Program-made: the position numbers and the translations under genes
Shown: positions 18,004-27,035 of the stretch, piece by piece
How the letters are laid out: each line of letters begins with the position of its first letter
How positions within the stretch are numbered: position 1 is the stretch's first letter
The notes under the pieces: generated by a model
Told to the model about the DNA's origin: nothing
Database searches by the model: none
What the model saw: only the letters and a program-made list of their open reading frames with translations
DNA from: Brenneria salicis ATCC 15712 = DSM 30166
GTDB taxonomy: Bacteria > Pseudomonadota > Gammaproteobacteria > Enterobacterales > Enterobacteriaceae
Direction: 5' to 3'
Assembly: GCF_003315515.1 (NCBI RefSeq)
Contig: NZ_QNRY01000028.1
Span: 1 to 51,457 of the forward strand
DNA length: 51,457 nucleotides

Positions 18004-18231
18004 CCAGGCAGGCCAATGCAAAACGGATTTATCGAGCGGTTCAACAAAACGCTGCGGACAGAAATACTGTATATGTACTTGTTCCGGACACTATCTGAAG
18101 TCCGAGAACTAACAGAAAATTGGCGTTCAGAATATAACGAGGAACGCCCGCATAGTTCACTTGGCGATATGCCACCTGTTATCTATGCGAGGCAAAAACT
18201 GGCCGGAGACCCTCATTGGCGGTGGTACTAA
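18004..18231 (+). pseudogene. IS3-family transposase (OrfB) C-terminal fragment
   Basis: PGRPMQNGFIERFNKTLRTE, EVRELTENWRSEYNEERPHS and SLGDMPPVIYA form the last part of the rve/DDE integrase domain of IS3-family OrfB, including the final conserved glutamate region. The rest of the element is absent. Confidence 0.85.
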
Positions 18232-18235
18232 AAAC

Positions 18236-18346
18236 CGGAGGGACTACACTTCCTGGCTGAAAGCATTGAAAAACGACAAACGCTATATTTTCAAAGCCGC
18301 CAGCGCGGTATCGAAAGCGGATCGTTATTTGATGGAGAAGGTTTGA
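18236..18346 (+). pseudogene. ArdC-like C-terminal remnant 2
   Basis: YTSWLKALKNDKRYIFKAAS and KADRYLMEKV match the C terminus of ArdC-type zincin proteins and closely resemble the remnant at 16424. Here the tryptophan is retained. It abuts the IS3 fragment, which probably removed the rest. Confidence 0.7.
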
Positions 18347-18358
18347 ACGAAAATAGAG

Positions 18359-18383
18359 GAAGCCGCAAAGGAATGCGGCTTTA
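18359..18383 (+). terminator. Terminator after ArdC remnant 2
   Basis: AAGCCGCA, loop AAGGAA and TGCGGCTT are followed by T-rich sequence. It lies 13 bases after the remnant's stop. Confidence 0.65.
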
Positions 18384-18476
18384 ATCATACATTCACATTC
18401 CGGATTATAGGTGCTTATTGTATTTTCTGGTGATGGGAGATATACCGCCCTTTTAGTGAAAGCCTTTTAAGGGCGT

Positions 18477-18782
18477 TTAAACACCCCAGAACATGAGATT
18501 GATAGCATTTTTGATTTCATCGGCACAATGGCTTACTTCCGCGATAATTTCACCGATGACCTCAACGGAAACGCTTGATAGTTCAGTTGTCATCAGCCGG
18601 TGATTTTCGCCGTCGATGCGGATCAGGGGGAACAAGGTTTTATTCACTTTTTCAGACAGGTGATGCGATGCTATCAGCGGGATGACCATTCGCCGCCCTG
18701 GCGTATCGACAATATCACTTTGCACATCGACAAACATTTTGTAATGGCTTGCCCGCTTATACTGATAAACAGTGAATTGCAT
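18477..18782 (-). CDS. ccdB: CcdB toxin (DNA gyrase poison)
   Basis: The 101-residue product starts [20 protein letters not shown] and shows the CcdB pattern: [17 protein letters not shown] in the middle and the C-terminal [15 protein letters not shown]. The last tryptophan-glycine region contacts GyrA in the F-plasmid toxin. Its ATG lies two bases after the ccdA stop. A GTG two codons earlier, overlapping ccdA, is also possible. It stabilises the element by killing cells that lose it. The gene appears intact. Confidence 0.93.
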   Translation of the reverse strand: MQFTVYQYKRASHYKMFVDVQSDIVDTPGRRMVIPLIASHHLSEKVNKTLFPLIRIDGENHRLMTTELSSVSVEVIGEIIAEVSHCADEIKNAINLMFWGV

Positions 18783-18784
18783 GA

Positions 18785-19003
18785 TCACCAGTTCCTGTTT
18801 TCATCGGCGAAAGAGCCATTCTGTGCGATAAATCTGGCGACTTCCTCCATCCCTTCGTGGTTCTCTTTCTTCCATTCCTCAGCCTTTATGCGACGGGCTT
18901 CCTTGCCGATGACTTCATTCACCAGACCAGAAATATTGACGCCGGCAGCATTCAGAACCTGATAATTGTCTTTGTCCACGGTAACGCTGACTCTGTGTTT
19001 CAT
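18785..19003 (-). CDS. ccdA: CcdA antitoxin
   Basis: This 72-residue CcdA homologue has an N-terminal ribbon-helix-helix for operator binding ([20 protein letters not shown]), [20 protein letters not shown] and a C-terminal disordered tail ending [11 protein letters not shown]. This tail wraps CcdB and is degraded by Lon in the F system. It is the first gene of a two-gene operon. Confidence 0.93.
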   Translation of the reverse strand: MKHRVSVTVDKDNYQVLNAAGVNISGLVNEVIGKEARRIKAEEWKKENHEGMEEVARFIAQNGSFADENRNW

Positions 19004-19024
19004 GGTCGTGCTCCTCTTTTGCGC

Positions 19025-19037
19025 ATACTGTGAGTAT
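19025..19037. promoter_or_regulatory. Candidate CcdAB operator
   Basis: ATACTGTGAGTAT is a perfect palindrome (ATACT-gtg-AGTAT) about 22 bases upstream of ccdA. CcdA-CcdB complexes autorepress at such promoter-proximal sites in F. Confidence 0.4.
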
Positions 19038-19117
19038 ATACCTTAAGTAATTACTCATCAAACAACCACGCGGCAGGCTTACCGTATGGGTAAACCTGAC
19101 AGCACAAAAGCACTGGC

Positions 19118-19864
19118 TTAAGCATAGTGATGCAGCTCCAGTTGGTGCAGTTCGGCGAGGGTATAGACACGGAAAACATGACGGTGACGGGCTTCCAGCG
19201 GGATATGCTGATGGTTAACGATGACGTGTTTTATACTGGCGAACAGCAGTTCAATGGCGCGTTTTTTCTGTTGGTCGGGCACGAGATAAAAAACGTAAAT
19301 CCAGTATTTGTTGGTGCGCGCCAGCAGGTGGCTGGCAATGATTGACTGGTAACGGGCTTTGGTTTTCAAGTGGCGCTCGGTTTCCACCGCGATGACTTTT
19401 CCGTCCGGGAGCGTTATCAACCCGTCAGGTCTGTGTTTGACCTGATACTGGCTGAGGAAGGTAGTGCGATCGCCGTTTATCCATCCGGTAGCACCTTTTT
19501 TCTCAAGGATGATCCGGGCCAGCTGATTATCAAGGTGATGCTCCAGCGTCCAGCCGGTAACTTTTGATGGCTCAAACCGCGTCGGGAAAAGGTCATCGTC
19601 CGGGGTCAAAACGACGGCCAACCCGTCACTGGTTATTCCCCACAATGAAACTTTCATCGTCCGTGATTCCAGCACATGCTTTTGTATTAACCCCATGCCC
19701 TCGACTTTTGACAGCAGCGTATACAGCGATTTGTGATCCCTGAAGCCGAAAAGCAGCATCAGCGTTTTAAAATCGCTGTAGGTTTCTTCTTTCAGGAAAT
19801 TCAGCAGTCTTTTTATTTTCTCGCTGTTGCGTGCGGTGCGCTCGCTATGCGTGGCGATAAGCAT
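19118..19864 (-). CDS. mobC: MobC-like relaxase (MOBC family, replication-relaxation fold)
   Basis: This 248-residue protein has an N-terminal winged helix (residues about 15-85) followed by a nuclease-like domain: EHHLDNQLARI (108-118), RPDGLITLPDGK (146-157) and VIAVETERHLK (158-167). The D-x(n)-E-x-E...K layout matches the PD-(D/E)XK-related relaxases typified by MobC of CloDF13, which nick oriT without an HUH motif. It lies 8 bp downstream of the coupling-protein gene, the MobB-MobC order known from CloDF13. It should start transfer of the island through the VirB channel. The catalytic assignment is inferred. Confidence 0.75.
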   Translation of the reverse strand: MLIATHSERTARNSEKIKRLLNFLKEETYSDFKTLMLLFGFRDHKSLYTLLSKVEGMGLIQKHVLESRTMKVSLWGITSDGLAVVLTPDDDLFPTRFEPSKVTGWTLEHHLDNQLARIILEKKGATGWINGDRTTFLSQYQVKHRPDGLITLPDGKVIAVETERHLKTKARYQSIIASHLLARTNKYWIYVFYLVPDQQKKRAIELLFASIKHVIVNHQHIPLEARHRHVFRVYTLAELHQLELHHYA

Positions 19865-19872
19865 TTGGCCTC

Positions 19873-21747
19873 CTAAAAATCGAGAAGGGACAGTTTTTCT
19901 TCTTCGTCAGGCGTCGGCTTTGTGGCTTTATTGTCTTCATCCGTGAAGAAAAGATCGGGCCGGGTTGCCATGACATTCGGCGTTGTTGTTGTGGGTACGG
20001 GTGTTTTTTCTTCCTCGCTGAAATCCAGCGAGACTTTTACCGATGCCGCTGAGGCGGCAATTTCAGGAGAAACAAAAAAGATCTCTAGTGCGCGCTTTTT
20101 TACCTTTATCGGCGAAATCAACGATGCGGATGGAAGTTTTCTGGTGGTGAATATAAAGCTGACAAAATCAGGCAGGTTCAGGATCATATTGCTGTCAATA
20201 AAGAAACGCTCCGCTTGTCTGATTGTGCGTTCATTGTCGATGGTTTCTGTCAGCACGGTATCGGTTTTCGCCTTGCGGACTTCATCATCCACTAATATGG
20301 TGCCTGACATCTTGGCCACCCATTCAGCCGTATCCGGGTCCATTACACGATAAACCAGTTTGAACTTGGCATTCTCGACAACCGCGCCAACAACGGCGTC
20401 ACCTTTTAAATCTGCCGGGCAGTCTTTTAAATCGGCGACAGACTGATGCGCCATGATGATGTGTACACCTTTATCCCGTGCCGCGCCTAATCCCTCCAGC
20501 GCAGGTTTTGACAGATGGTATTTCAGCTCGTCGAGGAAAATGCCAATGGGACGGGGGGCTTCTTTTACCCGGTCGCGCCTTTCCGCTAACTGATAAAGGC
20601 GAACCAGGAGCATTCGCTGTGCGGTAATGATTTTGCTGTTTCGCATGGAGCCAATGACATAACAGCAACCGCCTGCGTCAAAGATCTGTTTAAGTGAAAA
20701 TCCCGTCGGCGCATTGATGGCATTTAATAATGCTAGTTCCTCAATCTTACCGAAAAAGGCTTTGATGTTTTCCGCAATACCCTGAACGTAATCACCGTTA
20801 TAAATATCACGGACGGTTGAGTCTGGATGGTGACTGACGAATTGCGCCGCGATGCGCGCCGCCTTTCTGTCGTCAATGCGGTAAAAGTCAGATTCTTGCC
20901 CTTTTTCCGCCAGACTAAAACCGGCGACAAAAAGCTCTTCCAGTTCATCCGGAGTAATATCTTCAATCAGGTTTAACTGGTATTGCTGTTTTCGCAGGTC
21001 GATTAAGGCAAAGGGTTTGCCTGCATCCTCACAGGCTTTCCGGTAAAGGTGCGGTGCCCATTCATCATCTTTGGGGTCCATGACGAATATGCCTTCACCG
21101 GCCAGGATACTTTGATAAAGTAATATCCCGGTAGCCACCCCCTTACCGGCACCGGTTGTGCCGATAATATCCGCGTGTTGTCTTTGCCAGTCTTTTAACG
21201 GGAGGTACATCGGCAGTTTATCCCGGTCCATCCCGATAAAAATACCTTTGCTCAAGTCGATGTAATCCAGTGGATCATAATGCAACGTTTCCGGCAGTAA
21301 CGATTTCACCGTGCGCACATCGGTGCGTAATTCCCGCTCAAGCGTTGACTTTTTAACGAGCCGTTTTTTTATTTTGTCCAATTCTGGCGTTAATGTCCTG
21401 CGCAGCAGAATATGGAAAATAAAACCCGCTATGGTGAAGGCAATCAGTACCGACCATGCCAGAACGGGAATGCTGGCGATAACACGGCCCTGATAAAGCC
21501 ACTGAAAAATCCAGATAACAACCGGGGCCATCGTACCGAAAAGAAAACACAGCATGGGAAAAGCGATTAACAGCTTTTTCCAGAACGGGGCTTTTTGCCG
21601 TTCATCGCTTTTCATCGACGCGAAAAACGGTATTGTCAGCCCCGATAATAGCGCCAGCATCAGTTGATGCTGTTGCATAAAAGCAATGAAGGTTAGCGCG
21701 CCATTCACTATCGGCGACAGTGAAACGGCCAGCTTATTTAAGATCAT
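19873..21747 (-). CDS. mobB: MobB/VirD4-like type IV coupling protein
   Basis: The ATG at 21747 is preceded by GGAGG and gives 624 residues. Two or three N-terminal membrane segments (about 33-48, 62-86 and 94-116) are followed by a cytosolic ATPase with GTTGAGKG (Walker A, 196-203), VMDPKDDEW (222-230) and GIFLDELKYHL (Walker B, about 402-412). Such proteins bring the relaxase-DNA complex to the VirB pore. The gene pairs with mobC downstream. The palindromic copy B begins 28 bp upstream of its start, so its promoter, and possibly oriT, must lie in or next to that element. Confidence 0.9.
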   Translation of the reverse strand: MILNKLAVSLSPIVNGALTFIAFMQQHQLMLALLSGLTIPFFASMKSDERQKAPFWKKLLIAFPMLCFLFGTMAPVVIWIFQWLYQGRVIASIPVLAWSVLIAFTIAGFIFHILLRRTLTPELDKIKKRLVKKSTLERELRTDVRTVKSLLPETLHYDPLDYIDLSKGIFIGMDRDKLPMYLPLKDWQRQHADIIGTTGAGKGVATGILLYQSILAGEGIFVMDPKDDEWAPHLYRKACEDAGKPFALIDLRKQQYQLNLIEDITPDELEELFVAGFSLAEKGQESDFYRIDDRKAARIAAQFVSHHPDSTVRDIYNGDYVQGIAENIKAFFGKIEELALLNAINAPTGFSLKQIFDAGGCCYVIGSMRNSKIITAQRMLLVRLYQLAERRDRVKEAPRPIGIFLDELKYHLSKPALEGLGAARDKGVHIIMAHQSVADLKDCPADLKGDAVVGAVVENAKFKLVYRVMDPDTAEWVAKMSGTILVDDEVRKAKTDTVLTETIDNERTIRQAERFFIDSNMILNLPDFVSFIFTTRKLPSASLISPIKVKKRALEIFFVSPEIAASAASVKVSLDFSEEEKTPVPTTTTPNVMATRPDLFFTDEDNKATKPTPDEEEKLSLLDF

Positions 21748-21774
21748 GATGCCTCCTTCGTCAGCAACTCGACC

Positions 21775-22378
21775 CATAGCATCGCCCCATCAATTCGCCC
21801 CACGGTGTTGGGCGAAAAGGCGGGGCGAAAGCATGGGGCTCGTGAGGTGGCCGCGTTGTGACCATGCGCCGGGAGGTTATACTTCCCGGCCCGAACGGCG
21901 TGCGCCAGTTCACGCGGGCTGGACGCCCTTATGGACTGTCGCATGGGGGTAATGTCGTGGCTGGACGCCGCACCAAAACCCCCAACGTCAACAGCGGCAC
22001 ACCGTCGCCCGCTACGCGCGACCACCCCCTTTGAGACGTCGTTTTTCGCCTATTTTTTCTTTTGTCCGTTCCGGCCAAGCGAAAAAATGGGAAAACGCCT
22101 TCAAAGAGGGTGGTCGCGCCACGCTACCGGCTTTTGGCCGGAGACTTAGCCGCGACGGTGTGCGGGGCTACGCCCCCCAAATAAACCGACGCGTGGGCGC
22201 GTCTTTTTGCTCGCTGGGGCGGCAAAATTTATTCGGCTCCCCCCGGCCAGCTCGGTTCACCTGGGGGTGAACGCTCGCCGGTGGGTTCGGGCGACGCAAA
22301 TTAGCAATTTCTTCGAAATTGAATTTACTCGCCTCACGCCACTGTTAAATTCATGCTCTGCGCATGAATTTAACAGCC
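21775..22378 (+). other. Palindrome-rich structured element, copy B
   Basis: Same plan and orientation as copy A at 4905. CACACCGTCGC (21998-22008) pairs with 22152-22162. GCGCGACCACCC pairs with GGGTGGTCGCGC inside it, then ATTTTTTC with GAAAAAAT. The conserved CCGGCTTTTGGCCGG hairpin, GGGGCTACGCCCC, the terminator hairpin, GTTCACC/GGTGAAC, CAATTTC/GAAATTG and CTGTTAAATTCATG/CATGAATTTAACAG follow. Single-stranded joints are nearly identical to copy A while stems change on both sides. A GTG-started minus-strand frame (21744-22025) resembles Ash-like proteins, but it starts inside a stem. Confidence 0.6.
22188..22208 (+). terminator. Intrinsic terminator-like hairpin inside copy B
   Basis: GACGCG, TGGG and CGCGTC followed by five T, identical to the hairpin in copy A. 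Confidence 0.5.
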
Positions 22379-22624
22379 CAAAAACCGCATCTGTGATTGT
22401 TGTTATCACCTTAACTGGATGATGATTTCGATAAAATGAGATAACAATCATATAGATTTGATTTCATCGCTTAGCGGGATTTAACTGAATAGGAGCATTT
22501 CAATATTAGTTAAAAACCTCTCCTGAAAGCAGTGTCGATTGCCAATGTATTATGATTTCGATATCATCAAGTCATTACCTTTGTCAAATTTTATGTTGAA
22601 AATGAAACCAGAGGAAGAAGAACA
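22379..22624. promoter_or_regulatory. AT-rich upstream region of the GNAT gene
   Basis: No gene. The similar strings ATGATTTCGATAAAAT (22421) and ATGATTTCGATATCAT (22552) form an imperfect direct repeat that may be a regulatory site. GAGGAAGAAG precedes the acetyltransferase ATG. Confidence 0.3.
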
Positions 22625-23038
22625 ATGTCTATTGAAATAAAGAAAATTTTACCAACAGAGTGGGTTGATGCTTATAAAATAATATCGCAGTTGAGGGACC
22701 TGACAGAAGAAGAATTTATCAGAAGGGTTAGAATGCAAATATTTAACGGTTATGAGCTAGTTGCTGCATACTCAGGTGAGAACATTGTTGGCGTAATGGG
22801 ATTTAGACATGTACATACGTTAGCTCGTGGTTTTCATCTCCACATTGATGACCTGGTTGTTGATGAAAAACAAAGAGGTTCAGGTATAGGAAAATTATTG
22901 CTGAGCTTTGCGATAAAGGAAGCAAAAGAGAGAGAAATGAATTTTGTTTTTCTTGATGCGAGAAAAGAAGCAATGCCGTTCTATGAAAGTAATGGTTTTA
23001 TTTTTCATGCCTCACCGTCTATGAAGAAAGTTCTTTAA
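22625..23038 (+). CDS. GNAT-family N-acetyltransferase
   Basis: This 137-residue acetyltransferase has the acetyl-CoA-binding motif A, LVVDEKQRGSGIGKLLLSFA (about 79-98), and the C-terminal LDARKEAMPFYESNGFIF (about 114-131) common to the family. The substrate cannot be read from sequence. It is AT-rich, plus-stranded and opposed to its neighbours, so it looks like a separately acquired single gene placed between copy B and the virB-linked genes. Confidence 0.85.
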   Translation: MSIEIKKILPTEWVDAYKIISQLRDLTEEEFIRRVRMQIFNGYELVAAYSGENIVGVMGFRHVHTLARGFHLHIDDLVVDEKQRGSGIGKLLLSFAIKEAKEREMNFVFLDARKEAMPFYESNGFIFHASPSMKKVL

Positions 23039-23112
23039 ATTCAAATCAGCCAGTAATGGTCCCGGTTACTCGTATAATAATCTGCTCACCCGGCAAACGT
23101 GCCGGTAATTGA

Positions 23113-23415
23113 TCAACCGCGCATACGGCCAAATTTGCTGATGATTTGGCTGATAAATTCCGGATCGGCTGATTCGCATTCGAGCAAAAATGCTTTACGG
23201 GCATCGGCTGTATGGCTGGGCAGAAAACTGTGTTTGTTCTTTTTCACGATATTAAAGAAAGAACGTTCAGCAGAGCTGCATTCTTTTCCTCCGTCATTAC
23301 CCGTCGTTTTACCGTACATACATAAAACGACTTCACAGGCATCGGCAGCCATCGCAGTGGATGGCAATAACGGAGCAATACAGAGAAAAAATGCAGGCAG
23401 CATGATCGATTTCAT
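23113..23415 (-). CDS. TrbM/KikA-family secreted conjugation protein
   Basis: This 100-residue protein has a signal peptide (MKSIMLPAFFLCIAPLLPST, cleavage near AMAADA). The mature part has CEVVLCMYG, GGKECSSAERSFF and LLECES, and its paired cysteines suit the periplasm. This matches TrbM/KikA proteins encoded beside conjugative type IV systems such as IncN and IncP. It is the last transfer-linked gene on the minus strand after Cag12. Confidence 0.8.
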   Translation of the reverse strand: MKSIMLPAFFLCIAPLLPSTAMAADACEVVLCMYGKTTGNDGGKECSSAERSFFNIVKKNKHSFLPSHTADARKAFLLECESADPEFISQIISKFGRMRG

Positions 23416-23499
23416 GTTGATTACCTCTGGTTGGTAAGGCGCTATTGAATGTTGGGTCGTCGGGAGGGGGTATCTGGAAAACCTGGGGTGTGTATGGTG

Positions 23500-23901
23500 T
23501 TACCGATAAAACTCAATTTCTGTTGTATTACAGGTCAGGCAATTATTCAGTTTTGGCAGGAAGGTAATGACGCCGGAGTAACCGTTTTTTCGTAGCCAGG
23601 TTTTCGCCCTGAAATAACGTTCACTATCCGGTGCGTTAACAATAATCTGACTGGAATGGACAACGGCATACCAGACATCGGGCGGGTAAACCGCGTCAGG
23701 GTTGAAGGCCATTTTTATTGACCAGTGGTCATCGACTGTGGGAGACGGCAAAATAACCCGGTTCTCTGACCACTGTGGGCGTGTCGTATTCATTTCCACG
23801 CCGGGTTTATCCCATTCGGGCTGAACGGGTTCCGGTGGGGATGAACAGCCAGAAAGGATAACTATCATCGCACTGATTAAAAACAGGTCAATCGTTCGCA
23901 T
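23500..23901 (-). CDS. Cag12-like type IV secretion lipoprotein
   Basis: The 133-residue product has a lipoprotein signal: MRTIDLFLISAMIVILSGCS with the lipobox LSGC at 17-20. The mature domain has WSIKMAFNPDAVYPPDVWY and ERYFRAKTWLRKNGYSG, the pattern of the Cag12 (CagT-region) family found with VirB operons. Its start overlaps the virB11 end by 14 bp, so it belongs to the same operon. A role in the outer-membrane core is likely. Confidence 0.75.
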   Translation of the reverse strand: MRTIDLFLISAMIVILSGCSSPPEPVQPEWDKPGVEMNTTRPQWSENRVILPSPTVDDHWSIKMAFNPDAVYPPDVWYAVVHSSQIIVNAPDSERYFRAKTWLRKNGYSGVITFLPKLNNCLTCNTTEIEFYR

Positions 23902-24916
23902 AGTTGAAGGTCTCCTTCATTTTATCCAGGTGAAGATATTTGTAATAGATATCACCCATCCGGCGGATATCGCCGTGAATATCAATACTGACGATAATAT
24001 CTACGCTTTTAAGCACTTTGCGTAACAGCACCTCAAAGGGGATATTCTGGCAATCAGGGTTCTCAAAACAGCGGTCAATAATGCCTTCAATACAGTCTTT
24101 CGGGCTGCCCGCGTGCAGGGAGGTGATAAGACCTTCATGACCGGAGCCGACGATTTTCAGCGCGTCCCACGCTTCCTTGCCTCGAATTTCCGCCAGCAGA
24201 ATGCGGTCCGGGTTCATCCGGTAATTGGCCCGGATAAGCCTGCCGGGTGTGACGATGGCATCATCCCCGGCGTCCGCCGGATAAAATAGATGAACATAAT
24301 TGGTGTGGTGGTAAAATCGGATTTCGGGGTTGTCTTCAATGGTGATGAGTCTCAGGTGTTGAGGAATATAATGCAGCAGCGTTTTCATGTAGGTGGTTTT
24401 GCCGGAGCCGGTTTCCCCCACAATGAATATTGTCCTACCATACTCAACGGCCTTTTCAATAAAGCGCGGGACATCCCCGCTGGTATAATATCGGGCCAGT
24501 TCATCATCCTTGCTTTCAGTCTGCTCCTTACCTGTCACCCGGTTATAAAAACCGGCATCAATCCAGGACTGATGCGTTTTCTGCTCGAATGACGGTTTAC
24601 GCAGCGTGATGGAAACCGTATTCCGCTCACAGGCCGGGGGAATAACGGCCTGAATACGCTCGCCGGATCCCAGCGTAGCGGAAAGAATGGGCGACGTATC
24701 ATCCACGTTGTCCTCATTCCATGAAGCCAATGCTTTGGCAAAAGCGTAGCACTGACGCAGGGTGACCGGAGCGTCGTGCCGTTGCCATTTTCCGCGAATT
24801 TTGGTGTGGATCTCGCCGGGACGGTTAATGGCGATTTCCGTCAGGCCGTCCAGCGGCAGGAAATCACCGAACAGCTGGTTTTTCATAAAATCAAGAGACA
24901 GGTTTTCAGTCGTCAT
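23888..24916 (-). CDS. virB11: VirB11 traffic ATPase
   Basis: This 342-residue hexameric ATPase of the type IV system sits at the inner-membrane base of the channel. It shows GETGSGKT (Walker A, 167-174), RLITIEDNPEIRF (Asp box), ILLAEIRGKEAWD (Walker B) and SLHAGSP (His box), all intact. It follows virB10 by 11 bases. Confidence 0.95.
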   Translation of the reverse strand: MTTENLSLDFMKNQLFGDFLPLDGLTEIAINRPGEIHTKIRGKWQRHDAPVTLRQCYAFAKALASWNEDNVDDTSPILSATLGSGERIQAVIPPACERNTVSITLRKPSFEQKTHQSWIDAGFYNRVTGKEQTESKDDELARYYTSGDVPRFIEKAVEYGRTIFIVGETGSGKTTYMKTLLHYIPQHLRLITIEDNPEIRFYHHTNYVHLFYPADAGDDAIVTPGRLIRANYRMNPDRILLAEIRGKEAWDALKIVGSGHEGLITSLHAGSPKDCIEGIIDRCFENPDCQNIPFEVLLRKVLKSVDIIVSIDIHGDIRRMGDIYYKYLHLDKMKETFNYAND

Positions 24917-24927
24917 ATATCCCCCCT

Positions 24928-26145
24928 CTATTTCATGCGCAACCGATAGACGGAGGAAAAATCAATATCGGTGCCGGTCATGATACTGATAACGTCGCCC
25001 TGGTTCAGATACATCGTGGGCGGAATATTGATGCTGTTCTCCAGCGTCGTTTTCGCCATTTCCGACGCGGCGGCGCGGGTGTTTTCGGTATAGTCGGTGT
25101 TGCGGTCTTTTCCCGGCGCTGAATCCGCCGCTGCCGCAGCCACATCCTGCACGGTGCTCAGCATCAGGGCATTACCGAAACGCGCCCAGAAATGGGTATC
25201 AATCCAGCCTGTAATACCCGCCTCACCCAGCGGGCCGGTGGCCCCGGTATCCGTGAGCGGAATTTGCAGGCTGCCGGGCTCAGGCGTGCGTAACTCCATC
25301 CAGATAACAAACATCCGGCTGCGTCCGTGTTGTAATGCCCCGGCGCGGTATACGCCCCTGGCGACGGTGCCCGCCGGGATCAGTTTTACATGGTTGCTGG
25401 CGCTGTAGACATCCTCGCTGATAAGGCACGAAATCGCGCCGCCCACATCGGAGACAAACCGCCGCATCATTGAGCAGGGGATATAGCGGTCAACCGGGAT
25501 GTAGAGATCAGGATCGAGGTTCAGCCGCCTGACGCCGGTGACCTTAGCCACCCCAGGCTTTTCATTGTTGCCACGGGTAACGGAGGCGGTTGTCGGACTG
25601 CCGGTCGCTCCCGCATTGTCGCGCGGTTCGTTTCGGGTGGTTCGCGTGTTGCCTCGCTGCGCGGCCTCGGTGGCGTTGTTCAGCCCGTCAGCCAGCGCCG
25701 TTGCCTTGTTCAACGTGGGCAATGCCGGTGGGGAGGATGGCGCGGAGTTTTGCGCCTGGCCCTTGTCCGCCGTCGTTTCCGGCTTGTTCTGTCCGAACAG
25801 ACCGAACGGATTGCTGTCCATGCCGAGGTTGGTTCGTGCATGTTGTCCCGCGCCGGTCGAAGGCGCAGGTGCGGCGTCGGCTTCCTTTTCGTCACCTTTT
25901 TTCAGCGCTCCGAGCAAGCGATCGCCGCCGAGTGCCAGTGCAATCAGTACGGCCAGGCTAACCAGGCAGACCAGCAGCGTCCGGCGACCGGATGATTTTC
26001 GAAAGCGGGTCACTTCGGGCTGACCGGGCGGCGTTTGTTGTTCCTGCTCCGGGCTCGCCATCGCCAAGCGGGCGCGCTCGCGGGCCTCTGACTCCAGTTC
26101 TGTCGTGGTTTTTTCCGTTGCTTCAGGGAAGGATGGGTGTGTCAT
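24928..26145 (-). CDS. virB10: VirB10 core-complex protein
   Basis: The 405-residue protein bridges inner and outer membranes. It has a cytosolic N terminus, a membrane helix at about 56-73 (TLLVCLVSLAVLIALALG), a long proline- and alanine-rich linker (about 80-200), and the conserved TrbI/VirB10 C-terminal domain: SCLISEDVYSASNHVKLIPA, PAGTVARGVYRAG and YLNQGDVISIMTG. ATGA overlap with virB9. Confidence 0.95.
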   Translation of the reverse strand: MTHPSFPEATEKTTTELESEARERARLAMASPEQEQQTPPGQPEVTRFRKSSGRRTLLVCLVSLAVLIALALGGDRLLGALKKGDEKEADAAPAPSTGAGQHARTNLGMDSNPFGLFGQNKPETTADKGQAQNSAPSSPPALPTLNKATALADGLNNATEAAQRGNTRTTRNEPRDNAGATGSPTTASVTRGNNEKPGVAKVTGVRRLNLDPDLYIPVDRYIPCSMMRRFVSDVGGAISCLISEDVYSASNHVKLIPAGTVARGVYRAGALQHGRSRMFVIWMELRTPEPGSLQIPLTDTGATGPLGEAGITGWIDTHFWARFGNALMLSTVQDVAAAAADSAPGKDRNTDYTENTRAAASEMAKTTLENSINIPPTMYLNQGDVISIMTGTDIDFSSVYRLRMK

Positions 26146-27035
26146 TTGGCCTCCAGCGTGACGGCGGGTGACACGGTGTCGCCACTGGCGACAGTGGCTT
26201 GCCCGTATGCTGCATTTTCAATCCCCACCACGGCATTGCCATAGCGCAGTACCAGACGAGGCGACAACGCCCGTACCACCATCACGGTGTAATTGCCCTG
26301 GCTGATAATTCGGGGCGTGACCGCCTGCTCTTGACCATTAACGATCAGGAAGGGAGAGGGCAGGATTTTGACCGGTGAAAAGCCGATATAGGTAAAGCGG
26401 CCATCATCGTAAGTGAAGTCCGGTGCTATGGACGCCGAGCCTGCCGCCACCCGTTTGGTATAGCGCCAGTTGCGTGGTGAGGTGGCCTGTTTGAATGCCG
26501 CTGCTATCTGCTGTTTTTCCTGCGTTTCGCGCAGCATTTTCATACGACTCGCATTGGCGGCGTCTGATTGCCGGCGGGCCTCATCTAGATAGCGATAGCG
26601 GATAACGAATGCCTGGGAGGGTGAGTCGTTATCCAATACGTTCAGCTCCAGGCTATAATCACGTTTTGACGTCACGACAAAGAGATTGGTCTTCCAGTCT
26701 TTCGCGGTCGGCAGAAAGACCTGACTGACGTTATTGCCGCTGGCATCCGTCACCGGCTGGGTAATGGGGTTCGGGCTGACGCCCACCCGGTTATCACTGC
26801 GGGTCACCGTCCAGCCTTTGGGAAAGCCCGCCTGCGCATCAATAACCTCCTCATCATCGTCGAACAGCAGCGTGGTGACGTAGCCGGGGCGGGTATTGAC
26901 GACCGTGGCGTTTTGGCTGTTGTAAAAGACGTTCTGCATCCGGCTGTCCCAGGTACTTCCACTGGGCATGGCGGCACCCCAGGCCACGTATGACGCCAGG
27001 ATAAGGGTAAGGCCCAGACTATTTTTCAGCATCAT
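26142..27035 (-). CDS. virB9: VirB9 outer-membrane core protein
   Basis: The 297-residue protein has an N-terminal signal peptide (about 1-22). The TrbG/VirB9 pattern follows: YVTTLLFDDDEEVIDAQAGF, FLPTAKDWKTNLFVVTSKRD, and the C-terminal beta domain FTYDDGRFTYIGFSP. It binds VirB7 and the VirB10 C terminus in the outer-membrane ring. Overlaps both neighbours by four bases. Confidence 0.95.
   Translation of the reverse strand: MMLKNSLGLTLILASYVAWGAAMPSGSTWDSRMQNVFYNSQNATVVNTRPGYVTTLLFDDDEEVIDAQAGFPKGWTVTRSDNRVGVSPNPITQPVTDASGNNVSQVFLPTAKDWKTNLFVVTSKRDYSLELNVLDNDSPSQAFVIRYRYLDEARRQSDAANASRMKMLRETQEKQQIAAAFKQATSPRNWRYTKRVAAGSASIAPDFTYDDGRFTYIGFSPVKILPSPFLIVNGQEQAVTPRIISQGNYTVMVVRALSPRLVLRYGNAVVGIENAAYGQATVASGDTVSPAVTLEAK

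Noticed and set aside
25538..26023. Plus-strand frame of 161 codons across virB10
   Set aside because: It is antisense to the conserved VirB10 linker and lacks a ribosome site or family-like sequence.
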